Below are positions 45,130 to 54,451 of a stretch of DNA of 61,106 bases, in pieces. Under the pieces are notes generated by a model. It saw nothing but the letters and a program-made list of their open reading frames with translations. It was not told the DNA's origin and made no database searches. Position 1 is the stretch's first letter. Every line of letters starts with the position of its first letter. The position numbers were made by a program, and so were the translations under genes. Source of the stretch: SAR324 cluster bacterium (GTDB taxonomy: Bacteria > SAR324 > NAC60-12); contig JADGAT010000020.1 in assembly GCA_015231885.1 (NCBI GenBank), positions 1 through 61,106 of the forward strand, in the 5' to 3' direction.

Positions 45130-46209
45130 TCATGCCGATAAGACAGGCTCCAGCCATCGAAAGGGATCTTCTACTTTCCCATATTGAATGCCAACAATTT
45201 CATCAAAAAATCGACGAGCACACGGCCCTGTTTTTCCATCTTTGATGATATATTTTTTTCCATGATAATGCAATTCGCCAACGGGAGAAATAACCGCAGC
45301 GGTACCAGAACCAAATATTTCAGTCAACGCACCATTTTCTACGGCTTCCATGACTTCCTCAATAGAAATTCTACGTTCTGTCATTGTCAACCCCCAGTGC
45401 TTTCCAACCTGCAAAACAGAATCACGAGTAATTCCAGGCAAGATTGTTCCTGTCAATTGAGGAGTGATGATTTCGTCGTCAATCACAAAGAAGATATTCA
45501 TCGACCCCACTTCTTCCACGTAGCGCCGCTCCACAGCATCGAGCCACAACACCTGGGTGAATCCATGTTCTTTTGCTTTTTTTTCTGCCAAATTACTGGC
45601 AGCATAATTCCCTGCGGTTTTTGCTTCGCCTACTCCTCCAGGAGCAGCACGCGTATATTCTTCTGAAACAATAATTTTCACAGGATTGAAACCTTCTGAG
45701 TAATAAGGCCCCACCGGACAGAGGATAATGAAAAATAAAAAGCTGGCTGATTGTTTCAGGCCAAGCGCCGGCTCTGTTGCAATAATGGTAGGTCTAATAT
45801 AAAGCGAAGTTCCTTCTGCTTTGGGAATCCACTCAATATCCTGCTCCAGAAGCCGTTTGAGCGCTCTCAAAGCAAAGGCTTGATCCAACTCGGGCAGGCA
45901 CATCCGTCGTGCTGTTTTATTAAAACGCGCAAAGTTCTGTTCAGGACGAAACAATACGTATTTTCCATCAACTGTACAGTATGCTTTCAGCCCTTCAAAA
46001 GCTTCCTGTCCATAGTGGAAAATAATCGCAGAAGGCTCTAACGTCAGGGAATGGTATTTTTCAATTCGCGCATCATGCCAGCCCACGTTTTTGTCCCATT
46101 CCATCAAAAACATATGGTTGGTAAACTGGGAACCAAATACGATGTTTGATATGTCCTCTGGAGGAATTTGACGTTCTTCTGGAGCAACCGGTGTGATTTT
46201 TATTTCCAT
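45130..46209 (-). CDS. ilvE: Branched-chain amino acid aminotransferase
   Basis: A 359-aa class IV PLP aminotransferase. Motifs: YGQEAFEGLKAY, RPEQNFARFNKTARRMCLP, YIRPTIIATEPALG, and the PLP lysine in GEAKTAGNYAAS, followed by EVGSMNIFFV and TEIFGSGTAAVISP. It transaminates Leu, Ile and Val. Length is typical of the type II subgroup. A possible small membrane protein gene lies just upstream on the same strand. Confidence 0.96.
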   Translation of the reverse strand: MEIKITPVAPEERQIPPEDISNIVFGSQFTNHMFLMEWDKNVGWHDARIEKYHSLTLEPSAIIFHYGQEAFEGLKAYCTVDGKYVLFRPEQNFARFNKTARRMCLPELDQAFALRALKRLLEQDIEWIPKAEGTSLYIRPTIIATEPALGLKQSASFLFFIILCPVGPYYSEGFNPVKIIVSEEYTRAAPGGVGEAKTAGNYAASNLAEKKAKEHGFTQVLWLDAVERRYVEEVGSMNIFFVIDDEIITPQLTGTILPGITRDSVLQVGKHWGLTMTERRISIEEVMEAVENGALTEIFGSGTAAVISPVGELHYHGKKYIIKDGKTGPCARRFFDEIVGIQYGKVEDPFRWLEPVLSA

Positions 46210-46253
46210 AATGTGTTCCTAAGAAAATAACTCATGATTCCGCAGGGCCATTA

Positions 46254-46412
46254 TCACTGACCCGAATCTTTTGAGTTGAAATACTGGAGAGTCCTGTAAA
46301 ATTGTTCTTCTTGGATTTCATCAAAATTGATTAACATGTATGCAATCAAACTGCCCATCATCAGAATAATGAATAATCCAATGCCTGTTGCAAATTTCTC
46401 TCCCCGCTGCAT
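46254..46412 (-). CDS. Possible small membrane protein upstream of ilvE
   Basis: A 52-aa frame: basic start (MQRGEKF), a strongly hydrophobic helix (about residues 9-30, IGLFIILMMGSLIAYMLI), then an acidic tail. A TTG at 46427 could extend it by five codons. No strong Shine-Dalgarno is seen, so support is mostly from the signal-anchor-like profile and the 44-bp distance to ilvE on the same strand. Confidence 0.4.
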   Translation of the reverse strand: MQRGEKFATGIGLFIILMMGSLIAYMLINFDEIQEEQFYRTLQYFNSKDSGQ

Positions 46413-46697
46413 ATGCAATTCTTTCAAAGCTTTTGTGCCTGCTGATTACTTGGTCTGGAAACCAAAGAGTTCGCAATTCTCCATCAATCATTACATCGAT
46501 GGACAAGATCATACGAAAATTGAATATGATAGAGAAAATGATGGGTACAAGTCAAGATGTCTCTGATTGCAAATCCGTTTGCAGATCAAAGAAAAACTCT
46601 AGACCAGAGGCAGGCACTCATGCATTATAAAATGCACAAAGAACCATGCATGAAGAAATAGCCAGGCTGGAGACACATTATGAAAGAGAAAAAAGAA

Positions 46698-47036
46698 TCA
46701 ATGGCAGCTTCTCAATGCTTCTTCTTCGGTAGGAAAAATATTGATCATCGCGTTGATTCCCACCAATTTGAACATCTTATTAATCTCTTTGTTCACTTGA
46801 AATAGAGCCAGATTCTTCTGCTGTTCCTTCAAATCCCGGTACCAGGCCACAAGCATTCCGACTCCTGAGGAATCAACATATTCGATGTTCTTAAAATCAA
46901 CGACAATCCCTTCGAGATCGGAATTTTCCATAAAGGGATCCATGTATTTTCGAATTTGCTTCAGTTTATTTTCTGCTAAAATACCGTTAATCAAAAAAAC
47001 ACCGATTTTGTCTTTAATTTGATGTGTAATTTCCAC
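46698..47036 (-). CDS. STAS-domain protein, 4 of 4
   Basis: A 112-aa STAS domain with DSSGVG and serine at residue 56. GTG start at 47036 after AAGGAG. It is the only one of the four on the minus strand and is slightly closer to classical SpoIIAA-type proteins. Confidence 0.88.
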   Translation of the reverse strand: MEITHQIKDKIGVFLINGILAENKLKQIRKYMDPFMENSDLEGIVVDFKNIEYVDSSGVGMLVAWYRDLKEQQKNLALFQVNKEINKMFKLVGINAMINIFPTEEEALRSCH

Positions 47037-47222
47037 TTTTCTCCTTTACTGCTGGTATTTATATTGCCATGATTTAATGAAATGCAATTCAAACTAGTAT
47101 TGCTGTTACCAAATATTAAGGAGTTTGTCTATGGGGACGAGGTACCTATTTTTCCGGGGAAACACGAAAAAGTCCATTTTTTATGGAAAAAACGACCAAT
47201 TGGAGCAATTTTTGAGAGATTA

Positions 47223-47380
47223 AGGAAGGCGAAAATAATAACATGCGAAAGTCGCGCAGGATTTTCATCGAGATTCAAGGCGTTTTATCGGGCGCATAGC
47301 TTGCTATGTAACCGGAAAAGCAACACAGAAGATCGTTGAAAAGACAAGAAGGTTGGGTAAGTTATTGTTTGAGCACTCCT
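47223..47380 (+). repeat. Family A palindromic element, copy 4
   Basis: A 158-bp copy from AGGAAGGCGAAA to GAGCACTCCT, with centre CATAGC-TT-GCTATG. It fills most of the 402-bp gap 47037-47438; the remaining bases show no gene. Confidence 0.92.
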
Positions 47381-47438
47381 AAATAGAACTTCCAGGTCAA
47401 ATGATCGGTAAGAGGTCAATGAAGGATATGGAGAAGGT

Positions 47439-47783
47439 TTAGTAATGCTTTTTTGCCCAACGTCGGCGAAATGATGCGGCATGCCTGTCAATCCAGCGAT
47501 GGGCCACAACATTAGGATCGTCATTAGGATATCGTTCAATATATTGACGAATCTCAAGCAACTGAGCTTCCAAATAACGCTTTTCCTCCATCACAGTTGG
47601 CATACATTCTTCCGCCAATTTCTTTCCAGGCCACATGTCAATCAACAACACCCAGTATTTATGCCAGAATAACATATTCATGCCTCCATATAGTTTAGAA
47701 ACCATTTCGTTATACAGTCGCATGCTATGCCAGAAATAATTCATTGCTGAAAGATCCATAAATCCGTAGCCAGGAGTGTGCAT
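47439..47783 (-). CDS. Hypothetical protein
   Basis: A 114-aa protein, not recognised. It is rich in Trp, Tyr, Met and Arg, with an amphipathic N-terminal half and a highly charged C-terminal half (ending RRRWAKKHY). No motif identifies it. The start is uncertain: ATG at 47783 or, eight codons later, at 47759. It is divergent from the RND exporter. Confidence 0.5.
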   Translation of the reverse strand: MHTPGYGFMDLSAMNYFWHSMRLYNEMVSKLYGGMNMLFWHKYWVLLIDMWPGKKLAEECMPTVMEEKRYLEAQLLEIRQYIERYPNDDPNVVAHRWIDRHAASFRRRWAKKHY

Positions 47784-48037
47784 TATCAATAATAAAATTT
47801 AAACAAAGTTTAAACATAATTTAAATAAAAGTCAATAGATAATTAAAGTAATTTCACCCTACGGATTACCCCGCAAGTGGGGGGATGGGATGATCTCTAA
47901 ATTCGATACGAGAACATATCAAAATCGGTTGACTATGAAAGCATAACCATTATACTCAAATACCATTTTAGCACCGTTGCCCCGTGCACAACATATTTGA
48001 GGTTCTTATTTAAAGATTCAAGAAAGAGGCATTTTTT

Positions 48038-50479
48038 ATGAAATCATTCATCATTGCATGGTCTGAATTTGTTGTTGAGAAAAGGATGCTCATTTTTTTA
48101 GGCACATTTCTCAGCAGTTTGATTACGATTTACCCCATCTACAAGACCTTTGAGTACCAAAGTTTGAAAGCGGAACAAGCCGCAAAACACGCAGAAATTG
48201 AAGAAGAATTTAAAGACAATACCTCCTCTGAAGACAGTACTGACAAACGTTGGCTGTATTTTGACAACTCCAATGAGATGTGGTTCCTGCCCAATGACCC
48301 AGCCCTGGTTCAGTATGATTTACTGAAAGAGAGATTTGGCGATAATGAATACCTGCTGGTTGGCCTGGAAACACGTGCCCAGGATAAGAACCTGTTCAAT
48401 AAGGAAACACTGGAAGTCATCCACAAGATCACTGAGTTTTTAGAAAATCATGAATTTTCCACCAAAGTGGTTTCTCTTTCCAAATATCAGTACATGCATT
48501 CCGAAGATGACACATTGGCCATTGATGATCTGGTTGAAGATTTTGACGACCTCGATGACAACCCTGAAACTTACCAAAGGATGGCCGATATCATGGCAAA
48601 AGAGGACATTGTCCATGGATTTTTAATCACAGAGGATCTGCGCCATAGTATCATTTCAGCACGCGTCCTGAAAATTAAAAACAACAGTGATCATCTGGTT
48701 AAAATTGTCCAGGACACCCGCAATTTTTTAGAAGAAAATTTTGAGGGTCAGGGGTTTAAATTCCGTCTGATGGGAAATCCATTAATCACCGAGCAATTCC
48801 TGACTTACACGCAAAAGGATAGCGCCACAACGCTGCCTTTGATGCTCCTGCTGATATTTCTCTTTTTAATCACTTCGTTCCGGACATTTCCAGGAGTCGT
48901 GTTGCCGTATTTTGTGATATTTGGATCAATCTTCACAGTGGTTGGGGCGCTGGGATATCTGGGATTCGCCGTCAATGCTCTTAATATCAGCATCATGACT
49001 TTGATGGTTGCCGTTGGCATTGGGGACTCCATCCACATCATCATGGATTTTTATCAATTGCGTGCTAAGGGAAAGTCGGCAAAGGACTCTGCCAAAGAAT
49101 CCATCCAGGCCTTGTGGATTCCATGCTTCAATACGTCATTAACAACATCCATTGGATTTTTGGCCATTTCTGTCAGTGATCTGAAACCATTGCGAGAATA
49201 CGGATACATCGCAGCCATTGGGGTGACCATCGCCTTCCTGGTATCAGTAACTACAATCCCCGCTCTGCTGTCTTTTGTCAAAGGTGGTGCCAAAACTCCA
49301 AAGCGTTTGGCAGAATCAGGAATCATCGCAAAAATGACAGCAAACCTGACCCCTTTCACCTTTCAATATAGAAGACCCATCACAATCCTGGGCCTTCTCT
49401 TGATGGGGGCCTCGTTGCTGGTGGCCATGCAGCTGAAAGTCGATGCCAACTTTGTCAATTACTTCAAAGAAGGCACGGACATGCGGAACGATATTATGTA
49501 TTTTGACAAAGAGTTTGGAGGAGGCCTCAACCTGGAGCTGATGCTCGACACAGGCAGGGAAAATGGAGTGAAAGATTTGCCATTCCTGCAAAGGGCCTTG
49601 GAATTTCAAAACTACCTGGAGTCTCTGGAAGAAACAGGGAAAGCCAATTCCATTTTGAATTATATCCGTAAAATGAACCAAGCCATGCATAATGATGATC
49701 CAACCACCTACACCATCCCAGACGATCAGGGAGAATTGACCCGGGGCCTGGTAGCCCAGTATCTGCTGCTTTATGAAAACAGCGGTCCCGAAGAAGACCT
49801 GACTGATTTGAAAACCAGCGATTTCCGGTACATGCGAATCTCCATCCGGGTTCGTAATATGTCGACGGCCAACATGAAAGACTTCATAGACAGGGTTTTT
49901 GCGTATCAGCAACAGCATTTTTCTGATTTGAAGATGGAAGCCACTGGGAATCTGGTTTTGTTCAACAACATGGACACTTATATTCAGCAGGGGCTGGTCA
50001 AATCCTTTTCACTGGCCATCGGATTGATCATCATCTGTTTTTTTCTGCTCCTGCGGTCGGTCAAATATGGATTGTTGTCTTTAATTCCAAGTATTTTCCC
50101 CATTCTGTTTGCGGGTGGAGTGATGTATCTAATGGGAATCACCCTGGATTTTGGAAGCATGATTGTGGCCGCCGTCACCTTTGGTATCGCCGTTGATGAT
50201 ACCATTCATATGATGTCTCGGTACATGAAGGGACGGCGAGAAGGCCATGAGAGAAAAGAAGCCATGCATCTGGCGATCACAGAATCTGGTCGGGCTATTG
50301 TCTTTACTTCCATTATTCTGTATTGTGGATTTACCGTACTGGTACTGTCTAGTTTTGTGCCCAATATTTACTTTGGACTATTTGGAGGGATCATCATTCT
50401 GGTCGCTGCAGTGGCCGATTTGTTGATTCTGCCGGCTGTGCTTTTCTTTATAGATGATTTTTCTGAAAAGCCGACATGA
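48038..50479 (+). CDS. RND superfamily exporter (MMPL/HAE3 type)
   Basis: An 813-aa transporter with the internal two-fold repeat of RND proteins: helix one at about residues 17-37, a periplasmic loop, five helices (about 260-420), a second loop, and a final helix set (about 650-805). Intramembrane acidic motifs GDSIHIIMDFY and VDDTIHMMSRY are the proton-relay type of the HAE3 group (hopanoid or lipid exporters and related). No membrane fusion protein or outer-membrane channel follows; a TerB-like gene does. Confidence 0.92.
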   Translation: MKSFIIAWSEFVVEKRMLIFLGTFLSSLITIYPIYKTFEYQSLKAEQAAKHAEIEEEFKDNTSSEDSTDKRWLYFDNSNEMWFLPNDPALVQYDLLKERFGDNEYLLVGLETRAQDKNLFNKETLEVIHKITEFLENHEFSTKVVSLSKYQYMHSEDDTLAIDDLVEDFDDLDDNPETYQRMADIMAKEDIVHGFLITEDLRHSIISARVLKIKNNSDHLVKIVQDTRNFLEENFEGQGFKFRLMGNPLITEQFLTYTQKDSATTLPLMLLLIFLFLITSFRTFPGVVLPYFVIFGSIFTVVGALGYLGFAVNALNISIMTLMVAVGIGDSIHIIMDFYQLRAKGKSAKDSAKESIQALWIPCFNTSLTTSIGFLAISVSDLKPLREYGYIAAIGVTIAFLVSVTTIPALLSFVKGGAKTPKRLAESGIIAKMTANLTPFTFQYRRPITILGLLLMGASLLVAMQLKVDANFVNYFKEGTDMRNDIMYFDKEFGGGLNLELMLDTGRENGVKDLPFLQRALEFQNYLESLEETGKANSILNYIRKMNQAMHNDDPTTYTIPDDQGELTRGLVAQYLLLYENSGPEEDLTDLKTSDFRYMRISIRVRNMSTANMKDFIDRVFAYQQQHFSDLKMEATGNLVLFNNMDTYIQQGLVKSFSLAIGLIIICFFLLLRSVKYGLLSLIPSIFPILFAGGVMYLMGITLDFGSMIVAAVTFGIAVDDTIHMMSRYMKGRREGHERKEAMHLAITESGRAIVFTSIILYCGFTVLVLSSFVPNIYFGLFGGIIILVAAVADLLILPAVLFFIDDFSEKPT

Positions 50480-50511
50480 TACCGAGCCACCTTTCAGCAG
50501 GATTCTAAACT

Positions 50512-51390
50512 ATGGTTATTCTTGAGGAAAAAAGAAAATTAAGAAATCAGCAAAAAATCAAACTGACCTGTGAAAAAAACATCTTTGATTTTTTTGATTC
50601 GGCCCAGGGCACTATACTCAGCATGTTTCCGAAGACAAAGCTGGTTGCAGACAACAAAACATCCGAAACGGATTCCTTTTCCCTGGAAACGGAAGTCATT
50701 CAACAATTTAAACGCCGCAAACAATGGATTGGTGAAGTTTTCAACAACGCCATCCAAATCAGCGTCTCTGAAACATATGAAGAATTGCCCATTGACTCCA
50801 TCCATTTCATTCCTAAAATATCCCACCGGCTCGTGCGAGACCTTCTCAAAATTTTATCAGAAGGAGGCAATCTTTCCGATAACGGTTTGCTTTATATTGG
50901 TGATATAGGAAACGCCTTGGGATTAGAGACTCAGGAAATAGATATTTTGATTGAACAGGTTCAGTATGAACGGAGAAAAGAGTTCACCCAACGTCTGCTG
51001 GAACTTTTGACGGAAGACCAAAGCTTCTGGGTCGCCCTGATGCTTTGGAAAGCCATTCACATTGATGAAAAAGTGGACTATCGCGAATACAAATACTTTG
51101 AAAACATCATCCACCTGCTGAGCTATGAGCAAAAAAAACTAACCTCCCTTAAAGAAAATCATCACAAACCCATTGAGCTGCCAGATCCTTTTTTTGATGC
51201 CAGGCTGTGTGTTCAAATTTATCGGTACATTGTTGAAATTGTGATGATTGATGAAGAATATACCCCCAAAGAAGCAGAATTTATTCAGCAGATTGGAAAT
51301 TTGTTTGGTTACGATAAAATGCAGCAGGATGAAATTATTCAACCTGTTGCATCCGCTATCATGCTCAGGAAATCTTTGTTTTCTTACTAA
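50512..51390 (+). CDS. TerB-like domain protein
   Basis: A 292-aa cytoplasmic helical protein. Its C-terminal half has two repeats of the TerB pattern: a helix followed by an acidic loop, W..IHIDEKVDYREYKYF (about 183-200) and VMIDEEYTPKEAEFI (about 243-257). TerB-like domains bind divalent metals in some proteins. The N-terminal half is unrecognised. It starts 32 bp after the RND exporter and is probably cotranscribed, so it may serve the exporter. The call rests on pattern only. Confidence 0.6.
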   Translation: MVILEEKRKLRNQQKIKLTCEKNIFDFFDSAQGTILSMFPKTKLVADNKTSETDSFSLETEVIQQFKRRKQWIGEVFNNAIQISVSETYEELPIDSIHFIPKISHRLVRDLLKILSEGGNLSDNGLLYIGDIGNALGLETQEIDILIEQVQYERRKEFTQRLLELLTEDQSFWVALMLWKAIHIDEKVDYREYKYFENIIHLLSYEQKKLTSLKENHHKPIELPDPFFDARLCVQIYRYIVEIVMIDEEYTPKEAEFIQQIGNLFGYDKMQQDEIIQPVASAIMLRKSLFSY

Positions 51391-51514
51391 AATCAGAATT
51401 AAATAACAGTCCTATTTTTTAACAATTTCCCTTGCATCTTTTGCTAAAGAGGGAATTGTTGCTGGAAGTTATTTTATCTTCAGCCCTAACGTGAACAAGA
51501 TTTCCATTGAACTA

Positions 51515-51674
51515 AGGGCTCGTACATAAACAACCTTTACAGATGACTTGTCTTTTTCCTCGTCTACGGTGTTGTCTTCAAAGGCACATACTCCAGTATG
51601 CACAATTGAAGACGCCTTGTAGCCAAGAAAAAATACTTCCTCATCTTTGTCAACGTTATTTCTGCACGAACCCT
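51515..51674. repeat. Family C palindromic element
   Basis: A 160-bp element with ends AGGGCTCGTACATAAACAAC and inverted AGGGTTCGTGCAGAAATAAC. The inner halves pair imperfectly, and the centre is CATACT-CC-AGTATG. The plan is the same as A and B but the sequence is not. It fills most of the gap 51391-51707. Confidence 0.75.
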
Positions 51675-51707
51675 AACTACCAATTCAATCAGAAACAATC
51701 TGAATTT

Positions 51708-53387
51708 TTACGGTTCACCATAACACATTTTCCTAATTTCCATTTCGCTGAGTCCTCTCTCCCGCAATCGTTTGATCTTAAAAATAGGAGCTTCCGGACA
51801 TACTGCATTGGGATTCAGTACAACGGGTGCTTTTTCAATTCGACTGACGGTACGTTGCTTAGATGTCATTGGGGCAGAATCTTTGTGTTTCTCCGTCCTT
51901 GGTTGTGAAACCTTTTTTGTGGTATTCAGATCCTGTTTGGATTCTTCACGCAATTCATTATTTTCACTGTCCAGAACGGATTCTTTCACGTCCGATGCTT
52001 CTGGAGCAGGCTTGGCAATTTTTAAATCATTACTGGAAATACGATAGTATGGCTCACCATTTTGCCATTTTGCCAACTTACTTTTGCTGCCTGCATAAAG
52101 CTTCAAGTCCACATAAGGAACATCTGCAGCTGTATCAAATTCTAAAAAACCAAAATTATGTTTACCCCTGACGTTCAGGAGCTGGGTAACCTCTTCTGTC
52201 TCGACCCGATTCTTTTTCTTTGGTTCAACCGCCATTGCACTGCTGGTGAACTCAATAAGGGGATAGCTTTTATTTTTTAAGCTTGGCACAAGCTGGTAGG
52301 CCGCTCCATGGTGTGCATCTCCTGAAAGCAGGAATACACCATTGATCCTATTTTCAAAAATAAATTCAAAGAGTTCATTGCGCTCTGCAAGAAAACCACC
52401 CCAGCTGTCTTTGCCACTTTTTTCATGCCATTGCACACTGGAAACCAGGATTTTAAACGTAGCTTGACTGGTCAAAAGCTGCTTGTGCAGCCATTCGTTT
52501 TGCTGTTTACCCAGCATTTGCTTTTTATTTTTGCTACGAAACCACCGGGTATCCAGCATCAAAAAGTCCACATCGCCCAATGACCATTTAAAATAAATTC
52601 CTTCTCCATTCTCTCCATAGGATCCATTTGGGAAAATGGAAGTAAACAACTCTCTGGACCATTGGAGGTTTTCCGAAGACACACTTTTTCTATCGGCATT
52701 GTTCTCCCAAAAATCATGATCATCCCATATGGCATAAAGAGGTACCTGCGAATAAAAGCTCTTAAATCGACGAATTGCCAACTGACGATTGTATTTCACA
52801 TCCAACTGCATACGAGTTGTGTCCATGAATGAGCTGGGCAGATCATTATATACGGCATCACCAATCAGCATGAAGGCATGAGGTGCCTGTTTGCGGACAT
52901 TATTAAAAATCTTCTGCTTCGGGTCCAAGTCTTCACGAAGGCAGCTGCCGAAGCCCACTCGGTATTTCCCTGCCTGTCCTGGCTGGGGCCAACGAGATGC
53001 TGCCACTTCCTCCTTGAAGTAATGAAGGCCTTCAAACCCATCCAGTTCTTCAGCTAACTCTTCGTACCAGGGCCCAATAACACGATTAACCCCGACTGCT
53101 AGATAGAGAACTTCTCCTTCCTCTGATTCCTCAGGCTCCCACCTCAATGAATCTGACATTTCCAGCCCAAAGGAAACCCATAACTCCTGATTTTTCCCAT
53201 AGCTGTAAAGGGGACCATAAATCAACTTGCCCCGCTTTTCTAACCGATCAAAAAAAGAATTCTTTTTCTCTGATTGAAATACCGCTCTCAGTTGTTCTGT
53301 TGATATTTTGTGCACTTTCGGAGAATCCGAATGGGCGAATGATGTGCAGCAGGCAAGCGCTACTGCTAAAAAAAGAAGATATTTCAT
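51708..53387 (-). CDS. PhoD-like alkaline phosphatase/phosphodiesterase
   Basis: A 559-aa exported metallophosphoesterase of the PhoD family. Signal peptide (residues 1-18), an N-terminal domain, then the catalytic domain with GFGSCL, GDAVYND, DDHDFWEN, DTRWF and SGDAHHG. PhoD enzymes use Fe and Ca and hydrolyse phosphodi- and monoesters. The last 125 residues are a Ser/Lys/Glu-rich linker ending in a short Cys-containing helix (ERGLSEMEIRKMC), which PhoD proteins normally lack. No Tat motif is visible. It is isolated; its role is probably phosphorus scavenging. Confidence 0.88.
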   Translation of the reverse strand: MKYLLFLAVALACCTSFAHSDSPKVHKISTEQLRAVFQSEKKNSFFDRLEKRGKLIYGPLYSYGKNQELWVSFGLEMSDSLRWEPEESEEGEVLYLAVGVNRVIGPWYEELAEELDGFEGLHYFKEEVAASRWPQPGQAGKYRVGFGSCLREDLDPKQKIFNNVRKQAPHAFMLIGDAVYNDLPSSFMDTTRMQLDVKYNRQLAIRRFKSFYSQVPLYAIWDDHDFWENNADRKSVSSENLQWSRELFTSIFPNGSYGENGEGIYFKWSLGDVDFLMLDTRWFRSKNKKQMLGKQQNEWLHKQLLTSQATFKILVSSVQWHEKSGKDSWGGFLAERNELFEFIFENRINGVFLLSGDAHHGAAYQLVPSLKNKSYPLIEFTSSAMAVEPKKKNRVETEEVTQLLNVRGKHNFGFLEFDTAADVPYVDLKLYAGSKSKLAKWQNGEPYYRISSNDLKIAKPAPEASDVKESVLDSENNELREESKQDLNTTKKVSQPRTEKHKDSAPMTSKQRTVSRIEKAPVVLNPNAVCPEAPIFKIKRLRERGLSEMEIRKMCYGEP

Positions 53388-53543
53388 GATTCCATTGGGG
53401 GTCAGCTAGCCATTTGTATTGAATCTCTATCGTTTAAAAACTGCGTCCCTGTCTGTTTATCACACATTAAAATCGTTTTCAATAGCCGAATAGCACAGCT
53501 CGATTCCATATTTTCAAGCTGCCACGGTACTCCAACCAGGCGT

Positions 53544-53771
53544 TCATATAAATTTTGATGCCTGCTCATACGCGTTCTGGATTTTAACGAATTGTTCAGG
53601 AGTTCCCCCCATATCAGGATGATGAATAAATGCCAATCGACGATACGCCATCTTCACATCGATCTTAGACGCAGAGCGATCCAAACCCAAAGTTCTAAGA
53701 TAAGGAGAAGCCAGACGTTCTGTGGCTGTCAATTCCGCTTTTTTTTGAAATTTACTAAAAATATTTATCAT
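53544..53771 (-). CDS. J-domain protein
   Basis: A 75-aa protein ending with a J-domain (about residues 30-75) that includes the HPD motif in IHHPDMGG. It would stimulate an Hsp70. The domain is in the C-terminal, DjlA/HscB-like position, and no zinc finger follows. It starts at 53771, 13 bp after the HTH gene upstream, and is likely cotranscribed. A longer frame starting at 53837 overlaps that gene and is less likely. Confidence 0.8.
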   Translation of the reverse strand: MINIFSKFQKKAELTATERLASPYLRTLGLDRSASKIDVKMAYRRLAFIHHPDMGGTPEQFVKIQNAYEQASKFI

Positions 53772-53784
53772 GGGATCCGGCCTT

Positions 53785-54258
53785 TCAATGTTTCCAAGAT
53801 TGCTGTGCTTTGTGACGGAAAATTTCCATATTTGCAATAAACGCGTCCCTGGTTTTTTCCAGTAAAGAAATCATGCTGTCAACATGCTCAGAAGGTTGAT
53901 TCTCAAGCAACTCTACTTTGTTTTCTAACTGCTGAAAACGTTGGACCATAGCGGCATGAAGCTGCTGCTCCTGATCCAGTGCGTGTTGTGCGTCTTTCAC
54001 CTGCTCTCGCAAAAAAATAATTTCTTCTAAATGAGATTGGGTTCCACTGGTTTCACCAGTTGCAGTGCTATGGGTTTCACGTGGTTGATAATTTTTTGGC
54101 AAATCGGCATTCAGACCTTCTATTTGCGCAAAATCGGTTTCTGTGATGAACGAAAATTTGCCTCTCACATCTTTGGAAATGCCTAGTTTTCTAATACGTT
54201 TATTGACTGCCGCTCTGGATATGTTCAATTTTTTGGCAGCATCACTAACATTGATCAT
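53785..54258 (-). CDS. HTH/coiled-coil DNA-binding protein beside a GTTYCA array
   Basis: A 157-aa protein. Residues 1-35 form a helix-turn-helix (VSDAAKKLNISRAAVNKRIRKLGI). Residues 75-130 are a coiled coil with leucine and glutamine heptads. The plan (small HTH plus long coiled coil) is that of KfrA-type plasmid proteins and some MerR-like regulators, but no specific family is recognised. It starts 26 bp from a nine-copy GTTYCA array, and three further copies lie within its own coding sequence (54041-54079), so autoregulation is likely. Confidence 0.75.
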   Translation of the reverse strand: MINVSDAAKKLNISRAAVNKRIRKLGISKDVRGKFSFITETDFAQIEGLNADLPKNYQPRETHSTATGETSGTQSHLEEIIFLREQVKDAQHALDQEQQLHAAMVQRFQQLENKVELLENQPSEHVDSMISLLEKTRDAFIANMEIFRHKAQQSWKH

Positions 54259-54283
54259 AATCGTCCTTGATTGTAGATATTAG

Positions 54284-54354
54284 GTTTCAGTTAGTTTCAT
54301 CGGTTTCAGTTCCATCTGTTCCAAACGGTTCCACCAGTTTCAGTTTCAGTTCCA
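54284..54354. repeat. Nine-copy GTTYCA array (putative operator)
   Basis: Nine hexamers GTTTCA or GTTCCA start at 54284, 54294, 54303, 54309, 54318, 54328, 54337, 54343 and 54349. Spacings are 9-10 bp or 6 bp, all on the same strand. The array lies between the HTH gene (minus) and the 54452 gene (plus), where both promoters must be, and looks like a multimeric protein-binding site. Confidence 0.8.
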
Positions 54355-54451
54355 CATGCAGGAAAAATACCGTTTTTTCATTTTTTCGGAAAAATTAGTA
54401 GTTCCATCCCATGTACAAACGGTTTAAATTATGCCATGATCTTGCTGTTTC

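Noticed and set aside
46388..46630. Plus-strand small gene between ilvE and the fourth STAS gene
   Set aside because: Low-complexity frame without a ribosome binding site or hydrophobic profile; the minus-strand frame at 46254-46412 is more protein-like.
47082..47339. Coding frame inside family A copy 4
   Set aside because: The frame lies largely in the palindromic repeat, and the same kind of frame recurs in other copies.
54284..54354. Plasmid-style replication origin at the GTTYCA array
   Set aside because: No Rep protein, DnaA boxes or partition genes are nearby; an operator array is the simpler reading.
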